Shown in pieces: positions 12,582-25,440 of a stretch of DNA of 64,000 nt (position 1 is its first letter; every line of letters starts with the position of its first letter). This DNA comes from Kingdonia uniflora (taxonomy: Eukaryota > Streptophyta > Magnoliopsida > Ranunculales > Circaeasteraceae), in NCBI GenBank assembly GCA_014058105.1, contig JACGCM010002611.1:186001-250000 (forward strand). Direction: 5' to 3'. The notes under the pieces are model-generated. The model did not search any database. It saw only the letters and a program-made list of their open reading frames with translations, and was not told the DNA's origin. Position numbers and translations under genes: made by a program.

Positions 12582-13010
12582 AACAATGAAATAAATATTC
12601 TATGAAATAAATATGGAGAAAGATGGGCTTACGAGATCGCTAGTTTCCTCTGTAAATCTCGTAACTTCTTTCTTGTACTTGGATGTCCAGTTCAGTATTT
12701 GTTCCAAAGACATAGAGGAGATGAGCATCCAATTCAGGTATTTGTGAATTGACAGTCAATTATTGTCGATTTCGACAATACTATGTTGTCTAACCAAAGA
12801 CATCCAGTTCAGTTTCATAGTGGTCCACGGAGGTGTCACAATTCTCATTGACACAGGCTTGCTTCCTTTGATGAATTCCAAATATCCCAACATCATCATC
12901 TGCAGCCAAGTCAATAGTAATGGGGCAGATCGTCATCTACGAGACCGTGACAAACCACTCTAAGTATCCCTCCGTACATACTGGAGGGCCCTCTCGTACC
13001 CACACCTTGC

Positions 13011-13369
13011 TAGAGATGCTCTAAACATTTATGCATGAATAACATGTGTACACTTCATTGGTGGTGTCTGTAGTGTTGTTTCTCCCAACTACAATGTCTC
13101 ATTACAGAGCTCATCATGAGACATCGTTAATCTTTCACCCAAATTTACATTGTTTTTAACGATCTGTAATGGAAAATTTCTTAGCTCAATTCTAATCAAT
13201 CAAGAACGTTTGTGATCACCTCGTTGTTGTAGGTAATCATCCCTACTTCAACTCAACTAGTACAATTTGAATTGCAAATTTGTGATCTCTCGGATCTCAT
13301 CGTAGTAGTAATTATATCGTTTTTTGATTTAATTGTAACAATTCAGTAGTTTCGAAGATTGCCATAGAA
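13011..13369 (+). pseudogene. Duplicated 5' end of the TRS130-like gene (promoter, exon 1, start of intron 1)
   Basis: This is a near copy of 16494-16852. It includes an ATG at 13169 followed by NFLAQF, a stop (TAA replaces the next Gln/Ser region), then SIKNVCDHLVV and a GTAATC donor. The copy begins with gagatgctctaa, the end of the GAGCATC-type element that lies upstream of the main gene, so it was copied after that insertion. Its right border falls 11 bases into the second intron of the CYP37-like gene. Exon 1 is broken and no exon 2 follows, so this is a dead fragment. Confidence 0.85.
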
Positions 13370-13379
13370 ATTAGTTAAC

Positions 13380-14990
13380 CTGTATAGCCTTCATGTTTGC
13401 GTTTGTCGGTATTGCTCTTCTTAAAGCAAGTTCTCCAGTCCTTGGGACCTTGGTATCAGGCGAATATAACACTGTTCTTGCAGTAGAAATCATCGAAGGG
13501 TTCAATTCAAGAAATAGTAGAGGAGAAGAAATTTGGACAAAAATGAGGACAACAGCAAATGCAGCTTCCAGTGATTTAATTCCATAGGAAAATGTTGAGA
13601 CCAATGATGCTAATGGATCGCTATAAGTTTCTGAACTTTCCTGCAGGAGAACAATTCAACATTGGAAAATGTGTCATGATAACTTGGAGTTCATTGAAAG
13701 TTGAAGAGTGGGGTACTTTGCTAAGGATTATATGTTTTTATAATTAAGAAACTTTCTTGATGCTAAAATCTATAGAGAAAATTTAAAGAGAACGGAAGAA
13801 AAATCCAGATAAGCGAACTTGAAAGAAAAAATCCAAGAGAATTATTGAGAGAATGGGAAAATGTGGAGAGCATAGGGAAAAATAGAGAGAATTAGGAATA
13901 TATGTACGAATAATTTAGAAAACGAAAATGTATAAAGGTACTCTTGACAGAAATTTTGGAGAAAATAGCACACATTCACTAAGTATCTGCCAAACTCTCA
14001 CTCTTTCAATACTTCCTCTCAAAAATGAGGGTGGAGTCGAAAGATCTCAGCCTTATGGTACCAAGTTAGTAGTAGATCGCCTTAGCAACAATTTAACTCT
14101 CTCTAAGAATTCAAGGGTGGAAGGAATGTCATAGTACATGACAATTGACAAAGCTTCAAAAGAGGCAAATGATAATGAATGAGAGATCGCTACAGTAGTA
14201 AAAGCCAAAGGCCTAAGAATGAGAGTATCCTAGCTAGGGATATGGTAATGCTTTGTATAATTTAGCATTAGAGCCTCCATTGTAGTTCGAAGTATGCATC
14301 AACCGTGGTTAGTTACCACGATACGTTGTATATCCAGGGATGCGGGTATTAGAACTGGAGGTTTCATCTATAAACCAATTGGCAATAAAAGGAGTAGCCG
14401 GGATCTTATATTTTAAGGTGCAAGGCTTAATATATGCCTAATGTGGGATATATATTTCAACAGTGGGCACCGAAACATCTGGCAAGGGCAATCATAAGGT
14501 ATCTCATGAGTGATAAGTACTTCAGGGCACAAACCCCCGATCGGAGACATTTTACTCAAAGCAATATGGGATGTTAAACCCCCTAATATGCAAGTTAACT
14601 AGAGCCCAATGTTAAACCCAGTGCGATGAAACAACCAAAGCTTACCATTAGTAAGGCTAAAAATTCTACATAGTCCACAATAATGAGCTAAGTAAGAAAA
14701 ACTAATAAATCATTTATTATGCTTCTCATTATCGCCTCATTCGAGTGTTATGTCACTAGATTTTGATAGGTAAACCAAAATACATGCAGTGGAAATCAAC
14801 AAACCTTTGAAGGAGAAATGTAACAAATTTTGAAGGGGGATATTGCGGTTGAGTCTCGCAGTCTCAATGTTCTATTCGAACGGAATGCGGAGTGACTTGT
14901 GAGGGAGATTTGTGGTGGAAATGTGGAGAAAATTATAGGGTGAAAGGAGTTTGTGTGAGAGAAAATGCTGAAAGATAATGGAAACGCCAT
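13380..14990 (-). pseudogene. CYP37: 5' fragment (exons 1-2) of a CYP37-like chloroplast peptidyl-prolyl isomerase gene
   Basis: Exon 1 (14990-14805) starts MAFPLSFSIFSHTN and is rich in Ser/Thr/Arg without acidic residues, as in a chloroplast transit peptide. It ends AAG/GTTTGT. Exon 2 (13640-13380) starts after CTGCAG and stays in frame across the splice. It has a hydrophobic segment (AFAVVLIFVQISSPLLF) followed by VLYSPDTKVPRTGELALRRA, which matches my memory of the region after the thylakoid-transfer signal in CYP37 cyclophilins. It ends CAG/GTTAAC. Together they encode 149 residues without a stop. The remaining exons, including the whole isomerase domain, are absent, so the copy cannot make the enzyme. 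The 1164-base intron holds an LTR-like repeat. It is divergent from the TRS130-like gene. Family call by memory of the conserved block. Confidence 0.7.
14230..14462 (-). repeat. LTR-like repeat in CYP37 intron 1
   Basis: Read on the minus strand from 14462 it starts TGTTGAAATATATATCCCAC, then gccttgcacctt and taagatcccgg. The same ordered blocks occur on the plus strand from 19725 in the TRS130-like gene. A TGTTGA start followed by a CCCACATT block is common in plant LTRs, so a solo LTR or TRIM piece is likely. The far end is not defined. Confidence 0.5.
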
Positions 14991-15123
14991 GAAAGGAAGA
15001 GTTGAATTGCAGTGCTTTTGGCGCGTGTTACTCTCATCCGTAATTTGTAATTTATCGACAACTTTTTGCTCGCTTTTGTATGGTTGGTGAGACTTGAGAG
15101 TAGCTAATTATTGGGTACCCTAA

Positions 15124-16504
15124 AAGCATCTCCAACCGTGTCTGGAATTGGAGCTCAAACTTGGATTTTCAAGCTCTTATGCCAAACTTTAGGCACTCTG
15201 ATTCTCACGGCCTAGTTCGGGGTCGGCACTACAGTGCCCGGAGATCAGCGGAATATGAGGCGTGCGACGTACATGTACGTGCGACCGACATGCACAAGTC
15301 TTCTTCACTGGGCGCGATGGCGCCAGTGGAATATACTCACGGATGCTAGAACGACATCCGGATAATCCTGGATACTCATGAGGGGTCATCGAATATGTAT
15401 TCGGAATAGGCGGCAACGCTAAAGGTTCTCTCAATAATCCCTACAGTGTAATCACTCGTGACTGGGAACGAGGTACGAATAATATACTTGTCCTATAGTG
15501 GATCAGGGTAGCTCAATATGCCAGGTTCCAGATATATGATATAGATAAGGGAATGATGAGCATGAACTAGTTACATAGTCCATTTATAAGGGGCGGTGCG
15601 TCTCGATTGGCTCGTGGGACATAGCGGTGCCCTATTAAGTCCTACCTGGAAAAGCAACCTGCATTGCAATGCAATGTCTCCTGGCCCTTCCTAGGCCAAA
15701 GAGAACTCATGAACATCCCTTGTGGATAGCCCATGAGTGAGGGGTCCAAGATTACCAAGCTATAAAGCTTACTTTGTCATGGGGAGGTTTAGACCAATTT
15801 CCTCCTTAATATAACTACTAAGTAAATAACTAGTATCCAAAATGAAACATCATAAGTGAAGACGAAGCGTACTGGCACTTCTCTCCCCCTTAACCAATTC
15901 ATTTTCAACGAAACTTGGCATGTAGCTATATTAAGGTATAAATAACATATATCCAAGGTCAGAACTCAAAACGCTCGGGTAAATTTGCTAGACGTTCGCT
16001 AGGGCGTCACACTGATAGTACTACGTAGAGCTCCCCTTTTCGAGATCAAATGCGAGCTCTTTTGTGAGCACGAAATTTTTATAAAAAAATTACGAGACAG
16101 TTATAAGAGTATCAAAAGTGCTTGAGGTAGAGAGTAGCGAATACAATAAAAAATAACTTAAAGCCACACTCCCTCTCCCCCCAATAATTATCTTTGCCAC
16201 CAAGAAGATTAAAAATCTCATGCAACAAATTAAGTACAACATAATTCCTTTATAAGTTGGAAGATATTAACAAAAGATTCGAGATATGACAATGAATAAG
16301 ATTTAGGATTTTTGAAAAATTAATAGTTTTGAGACTTTTTAACTTCTACTTCCTTGTCCAATACAAACTCATGCGCCCACATATTGTTTAAGTTAATCAA
16401 ACACCATGCAAGATTTTACCCACTGACTGGAAGCAAATTACAATGTTTAGAGTCCGTGTGAGTTCCCTAAACTCAGTAGAACCCACACACTACTGGAGAT
16501 GCTC
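15124..16504. mobile_element. Element with GAGCATC-type ends between CYP37 and TRS130
   Basis: The left end reads TAA/AAGCATCTCCAACCG and the right end ACTACTGGAGATGCTC/TAA, giving matching TAA target duplications and an inverted terminal match of about 10 bases (aGCATCTCCA). The interior (1381 bases) has no recognised coding. The short terminal match makes the call moderate, but four other elements in this window share the same end type and TWA duplications. Removing it would leave only about 275 bases between the CYP37 and TRS130 start codons. Confidence 0.45.
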
Positions 16505-19109
16505 TAAATATTCACGCGTGAATAACACGTGCACACTTCACTGGTGTTTATAGTGTTATTTCTCCCAACTACAGTGTCTCATTACAGAGCTCATCATGAG
16601 ACATCGTTAATCTTTCACCCAAATTTACGTGGTTTTCAACGATCTGTAATGGCAAATTTCTTAGCTCAATTTCAATCAATCAAGAACGTTTGTGATTACC
16701 TCGTTGTTGCAGGTAATCATCCCTACTTCAACCCAACTAGTACAATTTGAATTGCAAATTTTTGATCTCTCGGATCTCATCGTAGTAGTAATTGTATCGT
16801 TTTTTGATTTAATTGTAACAATTCGATCAGTAGTTTCGAAGATAGCCATTTTGTGCGAGAAGTGATTGCATTTACATTTATAAGAATGTTTGAACACTTA
16901 AGGCTCCGCTTGGTACAGTGGAAATGTTTGCGATCGGAAATATTTTCGGCGATTTAGTCTTTTAGACAATTGCTAATCATTGGATTATGAAATGCTGAGA
17001 TTTTATTTCATACATGAATACAATGGTTAGGTCACAAACAGTAGCAAGCAGGGGCCTTAAAAGGATGCACTTTAATCGATTTTAAAAATACTTTAGCCTG
17101 CGGAGGTAAACACTGAGAATTACGTCAGACATAATGTCCCCTTCAGCCATCCAATGGGTGCTTTAGTCCAATGAGAATTATAAAATATAAATTCAAGAGA
17201 ATTACTCTGGGAGTCATTTGGATGAGATAGTGCAAAATTGTAATTTTGATCCAATCTGTGGATCAAAAGTTATGGCATATTGAAATTGAGACGGTAAAAA
17301 GTATTTGAAAATGAAAAGACAGTTACAATATCTGGCTTTTGCATAATATTTATCTTTTGTTTGTGTTTTTTTTTTTTTATTCTTCGATATATATATCGTA
17401 CTTAGGTGAGCACTGAGATGGGACCTACTCTGATTATCACGATTTTAGATCGTACTTATCATGATTTTACAACTATTTATATTTACCAAAAATAACATTG
17501 GAGAATGAATTTTATCCTTGCATGAATTTCAACATTTTTCAAAATGTAGATCTCAAGATGAGTTCATGGCTAGAGTTATATAGGGGATAAATAGGGGTTT
17601 AAGCGGTGGTATATATGTCCTGTGACTCCTGTCTCAGATATTAGGTTGAATACTTAATTTACGGAAAAATAATATGAAAAGTATTTGGGAAAGAATTAAA
17701 GTTGTAGACTGCCCTAATATTGCTTAGCGATGCAGAAAGTTTATCACGGTAAACTATTTTAGCTGTATCTTTCTAATATTTCTCATCCAGATTACTCTAA
17801 TAAATTGTGACTTGTATTGCTTTACAGTTGAAGATGTCAGCAACTTGTGGCACGTTGTTAAAAGCGGATTTGAAGAACGCTTACCATTCAAAAGAGCATG
17901 TTTGAACAACAAGACACGTAATCTTCTGTAAGTGGAGAAACTACCTGCCGAGTTTATATTAACAACAGATGCGAGACTTCGTAGCCGCTTTCCACAGGAG
18001 CAGTCTATATTCTGGTTTCGGGAACCATATGCAACTGTGGTTCTTGTTACTTGTGAGGTATGATCCTTGTAATTTCAAGTTAGTCACGTTTTTTTTTGGG
18101 CACTTATCTGGCAATTATTTTCTTGATTATATGGCAATAAATTGATTTTTATCATGACAAGACCTCGAGGAGTTCAAGACTATTCTTAAACCACGACTAA
18201 AATTAATTGTTCAAAATGATGAAAAAGAGTGGTTTATTGTATTCGTGTCAAAAGCTCATCCCAGCAACGATCAGGCCACTGAGTTAGCGAAAAAAATATA
18301 CTCCAAAGTTGAAGTTGATTTTAGCTCTAAAAAGAGAGAAAGGTATGCCTGAAAATTTATATTTGCTACTCTCATGCATTAGTTGTTGTTTATGTTTGCT
18401 TACCAGGATCAGTTATACTCAATTCTTACTCGAAAATCCAGCTCTTGCATCATTTCCATGTGATTATTGAACCGACTTTCTAAGAAGAGCTATAATTTTA
18501 CAATTTCGTTATGTTCACTTATTATTATTTGAATTAGATAGACTCACACCCTATTAGTTTTGCAAATAAGATGTACTCTTATTTTGACTTTAGACTTGTC
18601 TCTCATTGTCACAAAAAATTCCCCTCTAATTTTTGAAATAATATATACCTCAGATTTCACTTACAATAAAGAGATTGATAAAATTGGTGTTCTCTCTAAT
18701 GGGATGCGAGAGGTAGTCTAACTAACCTTGCTTTCCCCTGACATGTTATGTTTAATTTTTCATGACATTGATGCTATGACTGTAGCTTATAGTATTGAAA
18801 GCATGGGCTCTTTATTATTCGAAGTATGTATCTATTCCTGGCATCCTTTGTTTTGTATGATTTTTTTTTTTTCTGCCAATTCTCTGCAACAAATATTTAG
18901 GTGTTGCAAACTTGATCTGCATGGACCGGACTCAAACTTCTGGGACGACTTGAATTCAAAGATCATGGAGTCCATCAGAAATACATTGGATAGACGTGTT
19001 CAGTTCTACGAGGACAAGATTCGAAAGCTCAGTGAACAACTCTTCATGCCAGTGTGGAACTTTTGTAACTTCTTCATTTTGAAGGTTATTTTCTTTAGTA
19101 CTATGATCT

Positions 19110-19131
19110 TTGTGTGTGTGTGTGTGTGTAG

Positions 19132-19160
<29 letters not shown>
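19110..19160. repeat. (TG)n followed by a run of about 30 G
   Basis: A short TG repeat runs straight into a poly-G tract in the intron after the exon ending at 19084. Runs of this kind are prone to length errors in sequencing, so the exact count may not be real. Confidence 0.85.
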
Positions 19161-19162
<2 letters not shown>

Positions 19163-19724
19163 AATTCTGACAAATAAATTTACAGCATGGCGAAAACATT
19201 AATCCCGACTACTCTCTCTCCATCTTTGGCCAAGGACCTTCAAGTAAAATATGATTAAATTTTTATGAATGTCAGGAATGAATTATACAATCCCATTCCC
19301 AAGTCCTTCCTCTGAAACACACCTCTTCCCTACCACTCACCAAGTTGTGTATCATATACCCATGGTGAAGGTATTTCCATTTTTATTCCTGAATGATTTT
19401 CCCATTTTTTCTTTTTGTAGGAAAGCTTAGCTTTTATGTTTGAGATGGCCCATCTTCATGAAGATGCATTACGAGAATACGATGAGCTGGAACTCTGCTA
19501 CTTGGAGGCAGGTCTAAATGATTTTATTTTACTTTTTATGTTTGTTATGAATGTTTTTATTGCAGTTTTTTTTTACTGAAACATTTGTTGAATACCATGT
19601 TACCTTTTCTAGTTTAACTAGAGGTGCTCTTCTAACAAGGCCATAGATTAGTCCTCATTGCTTTATAAATCTTACTTTCCACGTTTGTCTTTGATGATGA
19701 TCTAAAGACCTGTACATATAAAAA

Positions 19725-19995
19725 TGTTGAGATATATAGTCCCACATTGGGTATTCAAGCCTTGCACCTAAATAATATAAGATCCCGGGGCTACTCCTCT
19801 CAAAACCAATTGGCCATGAGACATAAACCAGTACTTACCTGTCGAAGCAAGGTACATTTTAGTTTATTACGAAGAAATGTGATGTCTGGACATAAACCAG
19901 TACTTATTTACGTGATTTGGGTGAGTGAGGGCTTATGAGAGAAGTCTCAATAGCATTTCCTTCTTGAGGTTTTCTATGTATTGTGATACAAATAT
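19725..19995 (+). repeat. LTR-like repeat in a TRS130 intron
   Basis: It starts TGTTGAGATATATAGTCCCAC and continues with gccttgcaccta, taagatcccgg and ctactcct, in the same order as the minus-strand copy ending at 14462. A motif acataaaccagtactta occurs twice within it. It sits exactly where a conserved TRS130 exon is missing (19512-20124), so its insertion may be tied to that loss. The right end was not determined. Confidence 0.5.
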
Positions 19996-22900
19996 GTTTC
20001 TCTGATAGAAAACTTCTGCCCTCACTAACTTTTTAACCTTCATATCTTCACTCAGTTATCTACTTCTATCTTTTCGTACATCTCTATGTAGGTATCCTTA
20101 TTAATTTTATAAGTCTTACTGCAGTTATTATTCAAGCAAAATCCTCATCTGGAGGTTGTTTCAAAGGGTTATTCCTTTATAATCAGCTTCTCAAAGGCAT
20201 TAGCACTCCATGAAGTATGTTATACTATCCCTTATTTTTATTTTCTGCATAAGTTGTTCAAGAACTTTTTTTGATCTGGCTGTACTCAATTATCTCCTCG
20301 GAGTTCCTGGCAGAATACATTACCTTCTGTATGCGGGAAGTATGGGTGATAACTGTTTGCTTGACCTTAATTGATGCTACTGGTACTTGCTGTAATGATG
20401 GAATCCTAGCACCTGATGATGAAAAGGAGTTCTCTCGCCTTCAGGGCGATCTTTATTCATTAAGTCGCGTTAAGGTAAAACTTTTTATACCTAAGTCTGC
20501 GCAATCTGAGACCAAGGATCAAACTGTCAAACTTTTTTGATGCATCCGCAGCTAATATTGATATATAAGCCCGATAAGTTTGGCAGAGAAATCCCTGGCT
20601 CAGCAGAATGTTAATACGCGAAATATAAAACTGTTAGCATATGTATATATTTGATATATACTACGCCAGCCTTCCAAACTCGCCTACGTGCCATGCGAGC
20701 CAGACACGAAGCGTCAGTGAAGATGAGCAAGAAACCAAATGCCCTTGGTTTCACGCTAGGAGCTATTTATATGAAAAATCAAATTCTATATTACGATTTA
20801 CCCGATACATCGATCCAATATATGGATTTTTTTTCTATATTTTCTACTCCTTAATTGATATCAAAAAGTATTGTTAGCATGTAATGATGTCAATGGGCAG
20901 TGCTCTATCAAGTTCCTTAATCGATGTATATCTTATGATGGTCAACAATGCCTGTAAACCAGTATTATGAGTACCATTTCAGATTTATATCAAATTTGTA
21001 ACTTACATTCTATCTGGCCACCAAGTTTCTGACATATTGGTATGCTAGAGCATCATTGTGAAAAATATCTGAGGCGTAAATATGTCACTGAAACCCAATA
21101 GTTTTGCATGATAATGTGTCTCAGATAAATTGATCTTAAGGGGGTCATGATTTCTGATTCTCTAATGTTTGATTTTGTTGGTGTAATTATTTTCTGCCTG
21201 ACCATTTATCCAGAGACCAAGACTCTAAATGCACTATCCATTTTTTTTCTTTTTCTTTTTGTATATTAATGTTCATATTCGTATACAAGTTTGCCAGCAG
21301 TAGGTTATTTAATGAAATATATTTATGGATTTGATCAGTTTTTGAGGCTCGCGTATTTGATTGGATTTGGAAGCGACATTGAAAGAACTCCTGGTAACAG
21401 GTTTGAATTCAACTTTGTATATCAAATCTTCTACTATTAATAACCTTTTTCTGTTGCGCAGTTTTTCCTATTTTTAGTGCATTAGGGAGGATTTAGAACG
21501 GGTAATCATGCCAGTGTATCCATAAGACATTGCCCTGCCTGAAATCTTCTTTTGTCTTGCAGTTTACCGTGCAACTGTACTATTTTGAGTTATTTTTGGA
21601 TACCCGTAAATGTTTTGGGGTCTTTATTACCCACCCACCGACCTAAAGAAGAAATAAAGAATGGAAAAATCATCAGCACCACTTCTTCTACATTGGGTGG
21701 TGGTCATGAAGTACCCTAAAACAATGGCTGAAAATATCTCCAAATAACTGTTGTGCTTTTATATGCCCCGAAATACACCTTTCTCACTCTCTTTATCTTC
21801 ATTTTGTTGCAGTGCGGCGTTGAGTATGCTTCCTTGGCCCAAACCATCAGTTTGGCCTTCAATGTCTCCTGATGCTTCATCTGAAGTGCTAACTAAAGAG
21901 AAGGCAAGTAAATTAATGCATTATACTGAAAATTTCTGTCACACTTAAACGGATAGAGATTAAAGACAGGGAAATGATCCTCACCAAAATTCAGGGCTTG
22001 GGTCAACTTCATGCATGCTTATAGAAAATTATTGGACACATTCAATGTCTTTATCGCCATAAACTAGTCTAAAAAACCATCATAACAAAGTAGATAGGTA
22101 GAGAGAGGTCTTTGTTCTTCATAATAAAAGGAGGTGGTCTAATATAATGACGGTGGACCAAAAAGGATAAACTATAACTGTTATATGAACATGGTGCATA
22201 AACCATACCCACGTAAGGTCTAAAAAATCAAATATACACTTACCGCCACTATCATTTATGGCTTTGCTGTATCTTAAAAATGAGCCATTATTGAAACACT
22301 GAGACTTTAAAATGCAAACTATGTTAATGTGAACTAAATATCTTGGATTTGAACTAAATTCTAACTTTTACTTGCCATTCTTCCGATGTTCTGTTTATAC
22401 CACCCTTGATATTTGTCCAGTGATCTCTTACCTTTAATTGTTTAGTCCGGTCCCTATTTTCGGTTAACCCCTCCCAATTCTTATTTCTTATCATAATCAA
22501 CTACCCATTTCGACTTAAAATGGAAAAGATTGCATTGAATTCAAGCAAGAGTCTAATATCAACAAACCCTTTCTTTAAATGGTTACAACAAAACCTTACA
22601 CACTGACATGTATTGGGTGGCTTAACCATGTTGTGCGTAGCTAGGCTTCATCATGAACATGTTTCTTATCATGATTTCATCTGATAATACCATCCTTTTG
22701 GTACATGTTTTCACACTTTATTGTTTCTACAGATGATTCTTCAATCAAATCCCAGAACCAAACACTTCGGTATTCAAAGGAAACCATTGCCTCTAGAACC
22801 TTCAGTGCTTCTACGAGAGGCTAATCGGCGGAGGGCTTCTATTTCTGCTGGAAATATGTTTGAAATGTTTGACAGTCGTCCCAGTTTTACTGATGGGTAA

Positions 22901-25310
22901 TGAAAAAGTAATCTTTAAACCATATACAGTTCTATTTTGTTTAAAATTTACCAATAATATTTTTCTTCTTTTTTGAAAAAATAACATTATGAATCCGTAC
23001 TGTTTTGGTAGTTCTGAAGTGCTTATAATATCCATAAAACTCAAAAAGAAAGTGGAAATTAGAATTTGAGTGCCCACACAACTGTTGCACTTCGTCACTT
23101 TAAAAGGGGACGGTTTCCATTTTGAATGTCGCCCCTCAAAAAAAAAGTTGGAAAAAGTTGTTCTGGACGATAAGCGGCTGTCATGGATCGTTCTTTTCCC
23201 ACACTTTTTTTCTTTCTTCTATACTATCTGCCATTTTTGTTTTGTTTCACAACTTCAGGCAGTTAACCACCTGGAGCAAAATCTATAGTTAGTTCTTCTT
23301 TATAAAACATAATGCATAAAAGCACCATTGGGAATGCCTTGCCTGATTTAATTCCTATTTTTCTTGAATACTGATAGATCTATTTTCTCTTATATTTGTT
23401 AATTTACATAGTCTTGTGATTGGTAAATGGCAGAAAAAATATCTTGAGCTAACAAAAGGCGCCGCTGATAATTATCATCATTCTTGGTGGAAACGACACG
23501 GGGCTGTTCTTGATGGTGAGATCGCAGCTGTTTACTATAGACATAGGAATTACGATTTAGCAGCAAAGTCATATGAAAAGGTCTGTGCCCTTTATGCGGG
23601 CGAAGGATGACAAGACCTATTAGCTGAAGTCCTTCCCAATTTAGCCGAGTGTCAAAAGATACTCAATGATCAAGCAGGTTATCTCTCATCTTGTGTGAGA
23701 TTGCTGTCACTGGACAAAGGTCTATTTTTGACGAAGGAACGCCAGGCGTTTCAATTGGAAGTTGTTCGACTTGCACATAGCGAAATGAAGCATCCTGTGC
23801 CTTTAGATGTATCATCATTAATAACGTTCTCTGGAAATCCTGGTCCACCACTTGAGTTATGTGATAGGGATCCTGGTATACTATCTGTTACGGTTTGGAG
23901 CAGCTTTCCTGATGATATTACTCTTGACTCTCTTAGTTTCACGCTGATAGCTACATATAGTGCAGATGAAGGTGTTAAGGTATGTTTAACCTGGTCTATA
24001 CCGTTTTTCCATGGTTGTGGTTCCTATAAATAGGCAATAATGTCATCTGTAACTAGGAACACCATTTCGTATTCCCCTCTCAAAATGCTCCAAAATTTCC
24101 AAATTTTTTCTATCAAAGTTTTTTCTATGGACCCCAAGATCATTTACATTTCCTCTATTAACCCAATTCTACAAAATTCACTCTCAACTTCCCACAAATT
24201 CCTCAATTTTTGTTTGTTTTTGAACACCCCAAAAATACCCCTCTAATTCCCCAAAAATCTCCTTTTCTACTAGTTTGAAAAAATCAATTACCTGTACACC
24301 CATAACAGCAACACACTGACACTGTACAATACTACATGAAAAGATTATCTTATTTAGGTTGTCTGTTCTTGCTTCCCAGAAGTTATTTTTACAAAGTTGT
24401 TTTCTTATCTGATTTTGAAGGCTATAACAAGCTCTACAGCTTCCATAATCAAGCCGGGTAGAAACACTATTATGCTTAAGGTAATAGTGTTGTTAGTAAG
24501 CGAAATATGACCGAGTAAAGAAAGCACCAACTAGATAGAAAAAGGGTAAAAAATTGCCATCGCAGAATTTCAGGATACAAAAACAATCTAATTTCTGAAT
24601 TAGTTCTTCAGAAGTTTTTTTAAACACTGGGGTTATATGTAATTTTTGAGCAACTTTGGACTCTTAAGGTAAAAGCTTTGATAATAAGTTCTAGTACGCA
24701 TATATATTTGTTGCATTTCTACTTAAACCTTTATTCTGCTGTATCTTTACTGACAGTTAATCCCCAGAGACAAAATATTGTTGATGGAATGAGAACGATA
24801 GCTCTGAAGCTTGAATTTGGCATATCCCACAACCAAACATTTGAAAGGCATTGCTTATTCATTTCTCTTTATCTTTAAGATTTTCATGATCTTTATGAAA
24901 CTATTTGTTGGGAATAAAAGTTAACCGTATTTATAGATGCGAAAACGTTAACATTTCGTGTATGCTGCAGTCCGTTGTCCTCAAGATACTCGACTCGATC
25001 TTCTAATGTGTATCTTGACGACACTCACAGGTCACCTACCAGACGGTGTTTTCGCATCTGTAGAGACATGCAAATATCTCTGATTCTATATGCTATATTT
25101 TTGTCCCCTTGAAACACATGATCTTGATCTGCAGGACTGTGGCGGTGCATTTTACAGATCCTTTCCATGTGACTACACGTGTCGCAGATAAGTGCAACGA
25201 AGGTACTTTCCTATTACAGGTATCATATCTTCAACTCAGCTGTTAGTTCTTCTCTGTATCATGAATGCAGCCGCCTTTCAAAGATAGTTTATATGGCCTT
25301 ACAAGTCTAA

Positions 25311-25440
25311 GGTGGTGTTTGTTTTTTAAGTTCCAACTGCCGATTTTTTTTGCTGAAAAAAAATTTAGCTTGCTTCAAGTGCTGAATTTGAAATGCTGAA
25401 TATTTTTTCAGCACTTAAAAGAAGCAAAACAAACACCACC
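25311..25440. mobile_element. Tourist-type MITE (PIF/Harbinger), 130 bp
   Basis: The ends are inverted repeats (GGTGGTGTTTGTTTT at the left, AAACAAACACCACC at the right) and both flanks are TAA, the target preferred by PIF/Harbinger. A GGtGGTGTTTG terminus fits Tourist-like MITEs. It lies in a TRS130 intron and has no coding capacity. Confidence 0.85.

Noticed and set aside
12309..12605. 98-codon plus frame with an internal protein repeat
   Set aside because: Fully explained by the 135-base tandem duplication; no family resemblance.
19131..19160. Poly-G run as a functional G-quadruplex signal
   Set aside because: A single uninterrupted G run next to (TG)n is most simply a microsatellite or a length artefact.
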